A stretch of 64,000 bases of DNA from Gonocerus acuteangulatus (taxonomy: Eukaryota; Arthropoda; Insecta; Hemiptera; Coreidae). Location: assembly GCA_946811695.1 (NCBI GenBank), contig OX328128.1, positions 81,024,561 through 81,088,560 of the forward strand, given 5' to 3'. A program made the position numbers and the translations under genes. This document shows, piece by piece, positions 44,129-55,802 of the stretch (within the stretch, counting starts at the first letter, position 1; each line of letters opens with the position of its first letter). Under the pieces are notes generated by a model. It saw only the letters and a program-made list of their open reading frames with translations. It did no database searches and had not been told where the DNA came from.

Positions 44129-44629
44129 TGGTAAGAACACCCCACGTCCCTACTTAAAGATTAAGCATGAGAGTATATGAGTTATGTATTGAATGTTTAC
44201 TCCAAGACAGTGTTGAATTGGGAAGAGTTCCTCTGGAATATTTATAGTCAGGCATTTCCATGCCGCGGGCTTTCCCGCCTTTATTACGTCATCGATCTTT
44301 TGGGCGGGAATCGCTCCTGAATATGTGAAATTGTGGAATGAAAGTAGCTACCGCAATTTGGGCGCGCTTCTTCCCGCCCAATTTTAGATAAGTTCCTGTC
44401 AAATCTACAGAAATCAAATTTAAGAAGTAGTACAGCCACACAACAGTACTGATTATCAAATATCACTAAATGAAAAAGGAACTAGGGAAATGATAACCAC
44501 GAAGTTATTTGCCCTAAAACCCAACCAAACAACTAAAGGTGTTTTGTAAAAATTAGTGCAAGCAATCCGTTAAGAATAGAATTTAGTCTGAAACAAAAAT
44601 AAATGAAAAATTGATAATTGACAGAAGGC
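44129..44629. other. No gene recognised
   Basis: A short GC-richer stretch (44255-44385) with repeated gggcggga words, otherwise AT-rich sequence. Confidence 0.5.
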
Positions 44630-45304
44630 ATGTTCATTAGGGTGTATCGATTTTTATAACTTTTTTTTTTTGTTTCAAAATTCCAAGTTGAAAAAAAGTT
44701 GCTACTAAGCACCACATTGTACCACAAAAAATTTTGGATTTAAAAAAAATGTTTAGGTCTCCCGCACAAGGCCTAAAGTTTAGAAAATTTACTAAAAAAA
44801 GTCAATTTTTCCAAAAATATTAAAGTAACCTAAAACACTTTTATTCTACGTTGCAAGTTAAAATTCCACTAACAATAAGCACAAAAAAACGATAGAAAAA
44901 TTATTTCAAAAATTTATCACATGAATTAGGTCTCCCTCACAAGGCCTAAAAGTCGTAAATTTCAGCACATTTTTGAAATTCTGCAGTACTTTGATATTTG
45001 TGTGGTTCATGGTTTAAACCTTAAATATAACTGAAACCTGGTTGGAATTGTTGTTATAAGTAAAATAATGAAGACGATTTCAGCACGTCGAGCGTCAACT
45101 TGAAGCAAAGGGGTGGGGGAAGGCCAGACTGTCGCATCGCGATGACGCGCCACATATGAATCACCGCGAAGACTTGTCAGCACTAGTATGTCGGCAAGCA
45201 GTAGAAGTTGTGTTTTGAGTGCGATAGTCCTATTTCTAAGACTCAATTGAGTGATTGTCGATATATTCAAGAAGAGTAAATAACCACATTTAACTAGACA
45301 AACG

Positions 45305-45521
45305 GGGTCTCTCGTGGTCTAATGGCTAGCGCCTTGGATTCATAAGCGGGAGATGGTGGGTTCGATTCCCAACCTCCGGCAGGAATTTTATCATCCCACG
45401 GCTCGCTGGTAAAATTGCTCGCTGCACCCTGGATGTCGGCGCTAATGACCTAGATGTAGATGCGCTGTAAAAAAAAAAAAAAAAAATAAAAAAAAAAAAA
45501 AATAAAAAAAAAAAAAATAAA
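45305..45521 (+). mobile_element. tRNA(Glu)-like SINE
   Basis: Same family as 43882, with box A gtggtctaatggctagc and box B ggttcgattcc, hairpin tail near 45437-45466 and an A-rich end. It is nested in the hAT-like element. A target duplication is at best short (acaaac). Confidence 0.88.
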
Positions 45522-46057
45522 CAAACAACCGACATCCCAGTTATCGGGCAACCTATCGATGTGAGTGGTTTTAATGTCCTGCGGATCAAGATAGACTTAT
45601 TGAAGTATTTTGAATGGGTAAGCGTTGAAATGAGGGAATTTATCTGCCTGCAATGAAGGTAATTGCATTGAGAGTTGCTTTAAAACTAGGAGAGATAAGG
45701 AAAAGAGCTTCTATTCCTGTTTCTGGAATCAAAAACACAATGTTCATGGTTATAAGTCAGCACGAGCAACGTGAGAAAAGAAGTGTTCAGGGTCTAACAG
45801 GAAGTATCCTACGTAGATTCTGAGACTAGCTTTCACCCCAAAACTAAAACTGCAGTGGTTGATATTGGTACTCAGCATGTACAAATGTGAAAGTTAAATG
45901 TGACCCCAGCAACTGCATTTGCTCTATTGACAAAAAAGTCCCGGCACTAGAACACAAATTTTTGGTCGTCCAACGTGGTCCTTGATAGTTGTCAATTGCA
46001 GAGTGTGGCAAAACCGAAACTAAAACATTAAAGTCCGTCACGCAGGAGCTGCATAAC

Positions 46058-46828
46058 TAAGCACTTTCCTCAGAATTTGGGTAGTGTAGACTGCTTTCCA
46101 GAACAATTTGTTTAAAATATCCTACATAAATAAAATAAAAACATGAATAGTTCTCTTTTAATTTTGTAATGAGTAACTGATAAATTATTAATTTGCTTCC
46201 AGAGTTATGTTTACACATGGTACCTACTACACTACGTAATAAATACAAAAAACCTCATATTATCGTATTTTGATCTAACGCTCCTTGCGGCGCCTTTGTG
46301 AACCTATGTCTCACTGGCTTTTCTATTGAAATATATTACAAAGTAAACCCCCCTTTCTGATTGACCGATTCAGCTCATTTTTACAACACTTCTTTCTCAT
46401 GAGTTACCCACGACGAATACCGCGTTTCGTCGAGTTTCGTCGAAATATACCAAAAATCACGGTTGGTAGTGGCGAATTGGTATTGTGGGTCTGGAGTAAA
46501 CCCCCCCTCCTAATGAACCGATTTAGTTTATTTTTACAACACATATTTACCTGTAGATTATTACTATGAATACCGAGTTTCGTCGAAATATACCAAAAAT
46601 CACGGCTGGTAGTGGCGAATTGGTATTGTGGGTCCGGAGTAAACCCCCCCTTCTAATGAACCGATTTAGTTCATTTTTATATCTCACTTTTCTCTCTATA
46701 TTAACACTACGAATACCAAGTTTCGTTGAAATATAACAAATATTACGGCTGAAATGGTCAAATTAGTGTTTTGGGTTCGGGGTAAACCCCCCCCTTCCGG
46801 TGGACCGATTTTGGTGGTTAACGAACTC

Positions 46829-46894
<66 letters not shown>

Positions 46895-47006
46895 TTTAAC
46901 GGGGGGCATTTTCGGTGTCTACTAGGTAGGATCGATAAAGATTTGAAGAAATTTTTCAAAAATTCCGTCATGAGTGCAACCTCAATAGCTACTTTCCTTC
47001 GGAGGA
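46058..47006. mobile_element. Non-coding element with agcactttcctc termini, copy 1
   Basis: The ends agcactttcctc and gaggaaagtgct are exact inverted repeats. The body contains three related segments of roughly 110 bp (each with gaaccgatttagttcattt, cgaataccgagtttcg and gtaaaccccccc) and a (TA)n tract at 46831-46890. Copy 2 is at 62148-63218. About 24 bp just outside the left end (gtccgtcacgcaggagctgc) are also shared, so the true boundary may lie further out. Confidence 0.65.
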
Positions 47007-47029
47007 AAGTGCTAAAAAAGCGATTAGAA

Positions 47030-47285
47030 AGAAAAATTTGGTTCACAAGATTTATTAAAAGTAGCTGTAAAACAAATTGCGGACCAAAACTTAAAATCTG
47101 TTGATAACACCGATTCTACTGATAGTAAAGATGATTGAGTGTCTCAAACGTCAAAACAAGGAGGCGATTTTGAAAATAATGTAGTTGATACGAGACAAAA
47201 ATATGTTTCAAGTGTAGCAGTAAAACAAGAACTGTCACAACGCTTGTCTTTGTTTTCACGGGCTTGTGACCGTAGACTCTACTGT
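47030..47285 (+). pseudogene. Possible decayed coding fragment, unidentified
   Basis: One register reads for about 80 codons with protein-like composition (e.g. VAVKQIADQNLKSV, then after one stop SSVAVKQELSQRLSLFSRAC). It lies in the interior of the hAT-like element and could be what is left of its gene. I recognise no domain. Confidence 0.2.
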
Positions 47286-48082
47286 TGTTTCCTTCACAAC
47301 TACACGCATTAAAGCTTGTGACCAAGATTCTTTCTAAGCGGTTTTCAAGTTTTGTAGTTTCGTTTTTGTCACACTCTGATTGATGACAATTGATGTCTGC
47401 AATTTACATCAATCCAGAACCACGTTGGTCGACCCAAAACTCGTGTTCTTGTGACTCTATCACTCAATTGAGTCTTAGAAATATGACTATCGCACTCAAA
47501 ACACAACTCCTACTGCTTGCCGACATACTAGTGCTGACAAGTCTTGGCGGTGATTCATATGTGGCGCGTCACCGCGATGCGACAGTCTGACCTTCCCCCA
47601 CCCCTTTGCTTCCAGTTGACGCTTGACGTGCTGAAATTGTCTTCATTATTTTACTTATAACAACAATTCCAACCAGGTTTTAGTTATATTTAAGGTTTAA
47701 ACCATGAACCACAGAAATATCAAAGTACTGCAAAATTTCATAAATGTGCTGAAATATACGACTTTTAGGCCTTTTGCGGGAGACCTAATTCATGTGATAA
47801 ATTTTTGAAATAATTTTTCTATCGTTTTTTTGTGCTTATTGTTAGTGGAATTTTAACTTGCAATGTAGAATAAAAGTGTTTTAGGTTACTTTAATATTTT
47901 TGTAAAAATTGACTTTTTTAGTAAATTTTCTAAACTTTAGGCCTTGTGCGGGAGACCTAAACATTTTTTTTAAAAATCGAAAATTTTTTGTGGTACAATG
48001 TGGTGCCTAGTAGCAACTTTTTTTTCAACTTGGAATTTTGAAGCAAAAAAAAAGTTAATAATCGATAAACCCTAATGTTCAT

Positions 48083-49007
48083 TACAGACATATAAGATCA
48101 CATAAATTAATTTTACTTTGTACTTACACAGGACGACTGATGATGATCCAGAAATTAATTTCCTCAACGCACTCAATAGCAATAATAAATATAAACTCAT
48201 AGGAATATCTAGATATATTAAGGAAGTTCTAAAGTGCCGATCATTTATTTTAAATTAATAAAAGTTAATTATTTTTTATCTTATTTTTTATTCTTTGCTT
48301 TTTTATTTATTTATTTATTTTTTTATTCTTTTAATAATTCACTTTTCAGTTTATTTACATTTGATTTATGTTATAATATTATGACTATATTTATTTTAAT
48401 CATAAGCGGAAGGATTTTATCTATGTAATATTAGTTATATTATTTATTTCTCATATACAGATATTGTTATTTTGCAACTAATTTGCTCATTATAGTTTGT
48501 AGTAAAATAGTACAAATATATACTATAACAGTTAAGCAGTTATAAAAGTTAAAATTACTAAAAATAGGACTAACTAAATAAATATGTAAGCCAACTCCTT
48601 TGCTAAGGAGAACTCCTGTATAGCAAATAAAATAATAAAATAAAAATACACAGGACGAAAATGAACAACGCTTCTGAGCAATGTTCTTGCTTATGCAGCT
48701 CCTTCGTGACAGACATTTCCTAATGTATTGGTAGGCGGTAGATTTATTTGCTTGAAGAACTGCATGGTTATTAAGCCCTCTAATCTATTTATGTTTAAAT
48801 TTTTGTTTGTGTTAGTTGAACATAAAATGATCAACATATTATGTTTATACATATTATGTATTTTTTCTTAAGGTTCCTATACTAATCCTATCATAATACA
48901 ATGTACAATATGTAAAACTAATTAATTAAATAAATAAATTTAAAAAATATATTTAGGTGCAAGAACATTGTTTTATATTTCGGGCATTCCTCTATTATAA
49001 GACATGT
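48083..49007. other. No gene recognised
   Basis: Very AT-rich. The 64-codon frame at 48234 is a Phe/Leu/Ile-rich low-complexity product and not convincing. Confidence 0.5.
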
Positions 49008-49262
49008 CGTCGATACAAATGCAAAGTATCGAATGTGAAAAAATGCATTTTTCATTTTCAATTTTTCTGGTTGCTTTTGGACTTGTGTACATTATGGCAA
49101 ACTCTCGAAAATTAAAGAAAAATAATTATCAATTACAGATAATCAAAGTAACGAATGTGCAGTAAGTCTAATTAAAATATATCATAGGATAAAATATATA
49201 TAAAATAATCTATAATGTACCAACAACTTTTCACATTCGATACTTTGCATTTGTAGCGACGA
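49008..49262. mobile_element. MITE with 34-bp inverted termini
   Basis: The left end (49008-49041) and right end (49229-49262) are inverted with one mismatch; both contain acaaatgcaaagtatcgaat on one strand or the other. The body is non-coding. The LINE fragment inserted exactly at its right edge. Confidence 0.75.
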
Positions 49263-49275
49263 TATGGTTAAATCT

Positions 49276-50489
49276 CTGAACTCTATAATACTGAAGTGTA
49301 CACCGATGGAAGCAAAACAGATGATCACATTGGATGTGCATTCATTGTATTTCAGAAAGGAATATTATGTCACATAGGCCGATACCGACTTGGGCCAAAC
49401 TGTTCCAACAATCAGGCTGAGCAAGTTGCTATCTGGAAGGCGTTGGAATATATTAATGGAGTTCATGATTTTGATAAGACATGTTGTATTTATACTGACA
49501 GTAGAGTTACATTAGACAGACTTAAGAATATAGACATACACGATACATTGACTGAAACAATTAGGCAGGAACTCATCAAAAGCTTTCAGAAAAACATAAA
49601 TATAAAATTTAAATGGGTTCGAGCCCACCAGGATAATGTAGGAAATAATAAAGCAGACGAAGAGGCGAAATCAGCAGCTAATGATGAGAGCCTGCCTGTT
49701 GTGTACGAAAAAAATACTATAAAAAGCATTCTAAGAACGGAACAAATAGACAATGGAACCAACCTTGGACACTGACAACCAAAGGACGACACCTATACTA
49801 TTACATACGTACTATAGAAGACGCACAGAAAATACCAAGACTTAATTATAAACTCACTCAAATACTAACTGGTCACGGACCAACAAGAAGATACTTACAC
49901 AGATTTAAAATCATTGAAGACAAAAACTGCAAATGTGACTCTCATACTGAACAGACTTACGACCATTTAATCTTTGACTGGAGACTACTTGACAAGGAAA
50001 GAATCAAATTCATCAAGTCTATAATATTAAAAGGAGGAAACTGGCCGGTTTCTAAGAGAGAGATTCTTATCAAACACTTTGATGAATTCCATACATTCAT
50101 TGGTACTATAGATTATGGCGAACTTTAAAAAATAAGCTGTATTTATTATTATCTATTATTGTATACATTTAATTTTATTTTTATCTTTATATTTTATATC
50201 ATTCATATTTGGATTTCTCTTATATTCATGTACATTATCTATCATTTATTTCTGCAAAATTTTATACATTTTATTAGTTCTTAGTATTATTATATTATTA
50301 TAGTTTTAGTCTTATTTCTGTTAATTTTATTGTCTTACCTTCAATTACTTTGATTATAAATTGTTAAGTTTTTCATAACTAATAATCTCATGTTACATAA
50401 ATATGGAACATACATGAAGTATTTTTAAAATGGCACATGTAGAAAATAAATTCCCACATCGCAGGGTTACTGCAGTGTGGAAAAAAAAA
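49276..50489 (+). mobile_element. 5'-truncated LINE with RNase H domain
   Basis: The fragment is bounded by an exact 14-bp target duplication, atatggttaaatct (49262-49275 and 50490-50503), and ends in an A run. It carries the RNase H domain and C-terminal region of an R1/Jockey-group LINE. The 3' end has the small hairpin GCAG-GGTTA-CTGC (50461-50473), which recurs at 63719-63731. Truncation at the 5' side is the usual outcome of target-primed reverse transcription. Confidence 0.85.
49281..50128 (+). pseudogene. LINE RNase H and C-terminal region, frameshifted
   Basis: The first register (open from 49281, ending 49775) is an RNase H domain. Counting from codon 49296, D4 (YTDGSK), E42 (NNQAEQ), D68 (YTDSR) and D121 (NKADEEAK) form the complete catalytic set, with WVRAH before the last. 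Near 49750 the frame shifts: the next register reads WNQPWTLTTKGRHLYYY, then LTGHGPTRRYLHRF and CKCDSHTEQTYDHLIF, the usual zinc-binding tail, and ends at a stop at 50126-50128. The upstream endonuclease and reverse transcriptase are absent, so it cannot function. Confidence 0.85.
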
Positions 50490-50503
50490 ATATGGTTAAA
50501 TCT

Positions 50504-51495
50504 TGGATGCCTGGTTCACTCAGAGGTTTTATTTTAATGATTAAAATGTAAACAGGAATTAAATTAAGTCGTTCTTAAATTAATTACTGAACTACATTCG
50601 ATTTAATTACAAAAAAAGTTGTATAAATCATTAACATCATTCTGGCTAGGACAGAATTTTAATAGTATTACTCTCGTATAATTTTGTGAATCGTAAAAGT
50701 CACAGGACTACCTCAAATAAATAAATACATGATATTATAGAATTTCTGGAAATGTATTTTTGAATTATCCTGTAACCGAAACCTGCGGGATATAGAAGGT
50801 TTTAGGAAAGCCCAGGTGCCGTATAGTACTGAATTTGTGGAAACCCAACACCCTAAGCATTATTTTCTGTTTCCACTCCAGAGCCGAAGCTTATTTTATA
50901 CAACTCGATGCGAGTGTAGCTTATCCTTTTTTATATTCGCACGAATTTACCGTTCAACTACCTTCCAATAATATCTTGGAGAAGGTAACTCGTACATAAC
51001 TCGGACTTGGGAATCCTTTGGGTATTTTCGATATTTTCTACCACAGCTGCACGTTTTTTTGTGTGTGATCTAGGATAATGTGTGTAGTATTCTTTTACTA
51101 CGGCTGTACAAGAACACCCGGGTAAACGTGGTATTTTTCAAACGAAAGAAGACGACAAAAACGCACCATCTAATGACAATATAGAGAGCAATTTTGAGTG
51201 AAAATGAACATGGGAATGAAGATTTAAATGAGAAAATTCAATCAAAAAAACCTTATTCGGTTTGAAAACTTGCGTAAAAACAGTTTAACTACCAGGTGAT
51301 AATTGATAGGAAGAAATTATTATTATCATTGGTTTTATGCACCGCGTTTGTGGCAAATTGCATCTTTTTTTTAATCTTTTTAAAATAGGACGATTTTGAA
51401 AAGAATAAAAATATAAATATTAATTTTATAATAATATTAATTTTAAAAGATTTTGACCAGATATTTTTGGCTTGGTATTTATATAATATTTTGTT
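50504..51495. other. No gene recognised
   Basis: AT-rich sequence with no open frame of interest. Nothing matches the repeat families named elsewhere in the window. Confidence 0.5.
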
Positions 51496-51760
51496 TTAGA
51501 TGTTGTTGTAAATGTCTATGTCCTTTAAATGTTTGAGTATTGTATCAATGTGGTGGCTGTCATCTCCGAGGAGTTCTGTCAAGTCAATAGGTACATCAAG
51601 GTTCTGTCTTAAATAGCAGTTAGTCAGTATATGCTTGATTGTGAGTTTTGAGTTACATGATCAGCAGGTAGATTTGTACTTGTTATTCCCGATACGTAGT
51701 CCGGCTAATATGACTTCTTCGCATCGTGATCTCTATGATGAAGGTCATTCTTTAACCGTG
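51496..51760 (-). pseudogene. LINE ORF2 C-terminal fragment
   Basis: The minus strand reads RCEEVILAGLRIGNNKYKST, one in-frame stop, then SCNSKLTIKHILTNC and a leucine-rich end with a natural stop at 51496-51498. This is the C-terminal zinc-binding region that follows RNase H in many LINEs (R-x-E-x-x-L-x-R-L-R-I-G, then C-x2-C, then L-T-x-x-H-I-L-x-x-C). The first zinc cysteine pair is damaged by the stop. Confidence 0.65.
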
Positions 51761-52014
51761 ACGGGGGGTCCAGCTGGCACCAATATCAAGAAACATTATT
51801 CATTGATTACTTATTACTTGATGAATAACTTATAGTATGACTGGAAGAAATGGATATACTAGGCAAAATGAATAATAAGAGGCCAATTCACTACATTGGG
51901 AAACTACTAACTGGTAACTAAATACTGAAAACATTCAGGACCTAAGCAAATTAAACAAAATATTGCCAACACACCTTACGCATGTTCAAAAAACAGAACA
52001 TATTCATATTACAG

Positions 52015-52991
52015 TAGAACTTGGATAATTCGAACCTGTAGGGACCGATAAAAAAGTTCGAATTATCCAAAATTCGAATTACAAAAGTTTTTGAAAATAA
52101 AGGGGTAAAAAATCGAATTTCATATTTTCTCACATTTTATTTAAACAATTACAAATATTTCATGAATTGATGATTACGTACATATGTAATAAATAATTTA
52201 TAAAAAAAGTAAAAATAAAAGTCTATTGTTCTGAAAAAAGTCATTTTCATGGGCAAGAATTTTTTCATTATTTTTCAGGTAAGTTGATAAAGTGTTAGGA
52301 GGAATTCTAAAGTCCTTGGCAATTTCAGATTTTTTTCTTTATTCCATTTTCAACTTTTTTAATTGGAACTATTTTCTCTAGGAACGTTAAAGTTTTATAA
52401 CTGGTAGGCTTCGACACCTTAAATCAAGAGGTCACTGAACTGCGCTCTACACCGGAAATTCAAGGCACAAACAATACAACAGATCTGGACGCTGACTCAC
52501 TTATAACTGAATAAGAAATGAGAGGGATGGTGGAAGGGAATTCTAGGATAAAACGACGTATGTAACTACAACCCCTGGAAGGGAGGAAGCGCGACCCACC
52601 ACTTTGCAGAACTCCTAGACTCAAAGAACTAGACTATGAGTCATTCCATGTTAAATCAACACACTTTTTTTACCTCTCATAGATGGAACCGCTGCTTTTC
52701 TTGTCCCGGAACCCCTACATCCGTATCTTACTATCCTTCTTACCCAAGGGGACAATATTTAAAAAAAAAAAATAAGATCGAACATAAAAAGAAAAAAAAA
52801 AAGAAAATAAGATCGAACATCGCCAACGGCCATAGCCACGTTGAATGCACCGGTTCCCGTAGATCACCGAAGTTAAGCAACGTCGGGCGTGGTCGGCACC
52901 TGAATGGGTGACCGACCACATGCTGTTGGCATTATAAAAGGGTGGCAACCTGAAGATATCCCGGCGCTAATAGCCAAATTGTTGATGCGCC

Positions 52992-53057
<66 letters not shown>

Positions 53058-53247
53058 GAACGAAGATCGAACATCTCCCATTGGAGGTAAAGACTCGTAA
53101 AAAATTCGAATTATCCAAAATTTTATTCGAATTAACCACGATTTTTTTTACATTGTTTATGCCCTAAATTCTAGGGACCGAGAGAAATATTCGAATTAAC
53201 CACGATTTCGAATTATCGAAGTTCGAATTATCCATGTTCCACTGTAT
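52015..53247. mobile_element. Tigger/pogo remnant, second copy
   Basis: It starts cagtagaacttggataattc directly after TA and ends ttatccatgttccactg before TA, giving the TA target duplication of the Tc1/mariner superfamily. Helix-turn-helix remnants on the minus strand near 52290-52350 mark it as pogo/Tigger. It aligns along its length with the copy split by the giant element, and is itself interrupted by a 5S SINE. The stretch near 52470-52500 (acagatctggacgctgactc) is the intact version of the site hit by the giant element. Confidence 0.75.
52822..53066 (+). mobile_element. 5S rRNA-derived SINE nested in Tigger
   Basis: Third 5S-headed copy, close in sequence to the one at 3478, with the same short deletion in the 5S part, the hairpin tail (52962-52994) and a long A run. 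The target duplication is aagatcgaacatc (52809-52821 and 53075-53087). A further aagatcgaacat lies at about 52773, separated from the left one by an A-rich stretch. Confidence 0.9.
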
Positions 53248-54819
53248 TGGGGATCTTCGTTATTCCAGATGCTTCCAGATGTAGAACTCGAGTGCCTAAT
53301 CGAAAAGGTTTTGGTGTTTGCGCCGTTCTCCTTGTTACCTTTGAGGTTAGCTGTGGTCTTAAACACCTTTCTATTACTAACTTTAGAAAATGTAACCAAC
53401 AAATTGATTCTAGCTCGGTTCAGGTTCTTTAACACCTTCAACGCGAAAGGAATCCGTAATTATCCGCGTCAGGCGGTGTGGATAGATAGCCCCGTGTTCC
53501 TTTCGTAGTTTAAACGTATTCAGCCTACTGAAAATTGATTAATTTGGGCAAAATAATTGGTTTTCCCGTAACTCCGTAAGATTAAATACGTTTACCACGG
53601 AAGCAGGGCATTAATTGATTCATTCAAAAGTCCATTAACCTCATGGAAATAGTACACGTTAATAAATGATTTTTGTTTTTAATCATTTTAATTAATTATT
53701 GTTTACAAATTCTACAACTGGTCGAAAGTAAATTTTATGAGATTTTAGATAAAAGAAATGACTTTGATTTTTTGTGAGGTTCGGTCTCCCCCTCTAAACA
53801 TAACCTTTTTCATATTTTTGACAAATAAAACTCAAGCTTTTAACAAAAAACACGATAACTTATATTTGTATGTAAATATATTTTAAGTTTAATTTACATA
53901 AAAAATGCTAGTAAAAATATTACTACTTGAGAAATACAAATGGTAATATAACAATAAACAAAAATACAACAATGCAAACGGTTAAAAATATAAATGATAG
54001 GAAATAAAGACTACGGAATAGAGCACGAAAGTCGGAAATACGGCTTCGTAGAGCACTACTTACAATTTTTTTTTTTGATATTGTTATCACATTCCTTAGA
54101 GGTCATAGTTTTCCTAACACCCTGAAAATTTTTCCATAGTTTCAACAATTCTTTTTTCGCTTCCTGGAGTAATTATTATGACACTACCTCTTTGAACTTG
54201 TCGAAAAGAGCCCGTGCCGTACTAGAGGTCAAATTTTAAACTTCAGTACGGTCCGTGGTCACTTAACCGTGTTCTATTCCTTTACGAGATTTTGAAAGAT
54301 TATTCAAGTTTGTAACGTACAGCCATATCGATTTCAACCCTTAGAAAGGTCCAAAGCTGAAACAGGTTGGACAATTTTTGAAAGTTTACCTCTTACACGC
54401 TCAGCATAAGTGCAAAGATCTGCAAGGTGTCAACCCTGTACCGCACGGAACGTTTTAACCAATTAGGCTTCCTGGCTTCATATTTCAGTTTGTCACTTTA
54501 AGAGTACTGACAGAGTAAAGCGTAGACACAGCAAATACCATACCGAAGAAATCAAATTCGTGAGGTTAAAGGTTAGTAAGCAGCTGGCAAAGCAGAGGCA
54601 CAGGAACGATTTCAATTTAGTATCATAGCAACATATTTCGTTATGCTCTCTTCTCTCTTTACACACCACTCCGTAAGCACCCTTAGACATCTAATGGAGC
54701 TGATGTAAAAGGGAGTCATGTTCTTATTACCATAATTCCACAAAAATGTTCTGAGAAATGATTCCTCTCGCGGGAAAATTGAAAGAGCTATTTAAGCCCT
54801 GAGCGAGAATCGTTTTCAC
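53248..54819. other. No gene recognised
   Basis: Two overlapping short frames at 53247-53508 and one minus frame at 54493-54690 show no domain and are not supported. The rest is AT-rich without recognisable repeats. Confidence 0.45.
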
Positions 54820-55013
54820 TACCTCTCTCTTACCCCCTCCCTTTCCTTACCCCCTCCCTTCCAACGCCCCTCCCCCCCACCACTAGTCTCTTTCCCCCTC
54901 CACACCCCTCTCTACCCCCTCCCCTCATCCCATCCCCTCTCTATCTTCTCCTCATTCCTTCCTCTTCACTCCACCCTCTCCTCCTCCCTCACAACCCCTC
55001 TGTCTACCCGTCG
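54820..55013. repeat. Polypyrimidine tract
   Basis: About 190 bases, mostly C and T on the plus strand with words such as accccctccc and ctctctacc repeated irregularly. Composition is far from the local AT-rich average. It could adopt triplex or other non-B structure. Confidence 0.85.
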
Positions 55014-55802
55014 ACTCAAAAACCTTTTAGCAAAGCTACTTTTCCTTTTTAAATGCTCAATTATATTTTGTGGCTTTCTTCTCCGTTTCGGGCTCCCGGC
55101 GGGATGAGGCATGTGAAAGTGGATTTTTAATGAAAGCCGAGTAGAAAATTAATTTGCCTTCTCGACGCCGGAAAGTGTTTTTAATTTGCGTTTTTCAACC
55201 ATTTTGACTTATTATTCGACGTAGTATTTGGTATCACTAATTCAATTATTCCAATTGCTAAAAATGAAATGGAAATAAAAATGATCTCTTTACAAAATGA
55301 TATATAACTGTGAATTTTATGGCGTTGTAGGTAGGGAATCAATTATCGCCCCCTCACGGGGTTCATTATTCAACAAAATATAGAATGGAGCACTTCTATC
55401 ATGGCAAGATAAGGGCGTTTGATAATCCGTAAAAAAATTCTCTATCAATGATGAGGGGATGTTAATTTTTTTTTCTTACTCTATGCGAATTTTTAATCTT
55501 AACCTACCATTTTTTGTATATTCTATATTTTAATACTACTGGGTTCCATCAAGGCGGTTATTGATAAATGAAGTTGTTTTATTGTGGGGCTAGATACAAG
55601 ATGAAAAAAATACTTTGTCATTGCAATAGTTTGCTGAATTTCACTTAGGTAAAAATTAAATCAAAACTGAGACAAGAGAGAAATAGTTTTTATTAATGAA
55701 ATGCTGCCCACATTCAATGCGTTGCTACCTCACAGCCTACTTATCACTCCTAGTAGGAGATTCATTCGTCCTCCAAAAAAAGAGTCCCAAAGTATGTTGT
55801 TT
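55014..55802. other. No gene recognised
   Basis: AT-rich sequence without a supported feature. Confidence 0.5.

Larger units (their letters stand above)
44638..48074. mobile_element. hAT-like element with ~630-bp inverted repeats
   Basis: The arms 44638-45265 and about 47455-48074 are inverted copies. They start tagggtgtatcgat and end atcgataaaccc-ta, and share caaggcctaaa, cacatatgaatcaccgc and many other words. Weaker inverted similarity continues to about 46020 and 47345. The target duplication is 8 bp, atgttcat (44630-44637 and 48075-48082). Eight bases and a TAGGG end point to the hAT superfamily. The interior holds a tRNA-like SINE and another repeat element and has no intact transposase, so it is non-autonomous. 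Confidence 0.75.
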
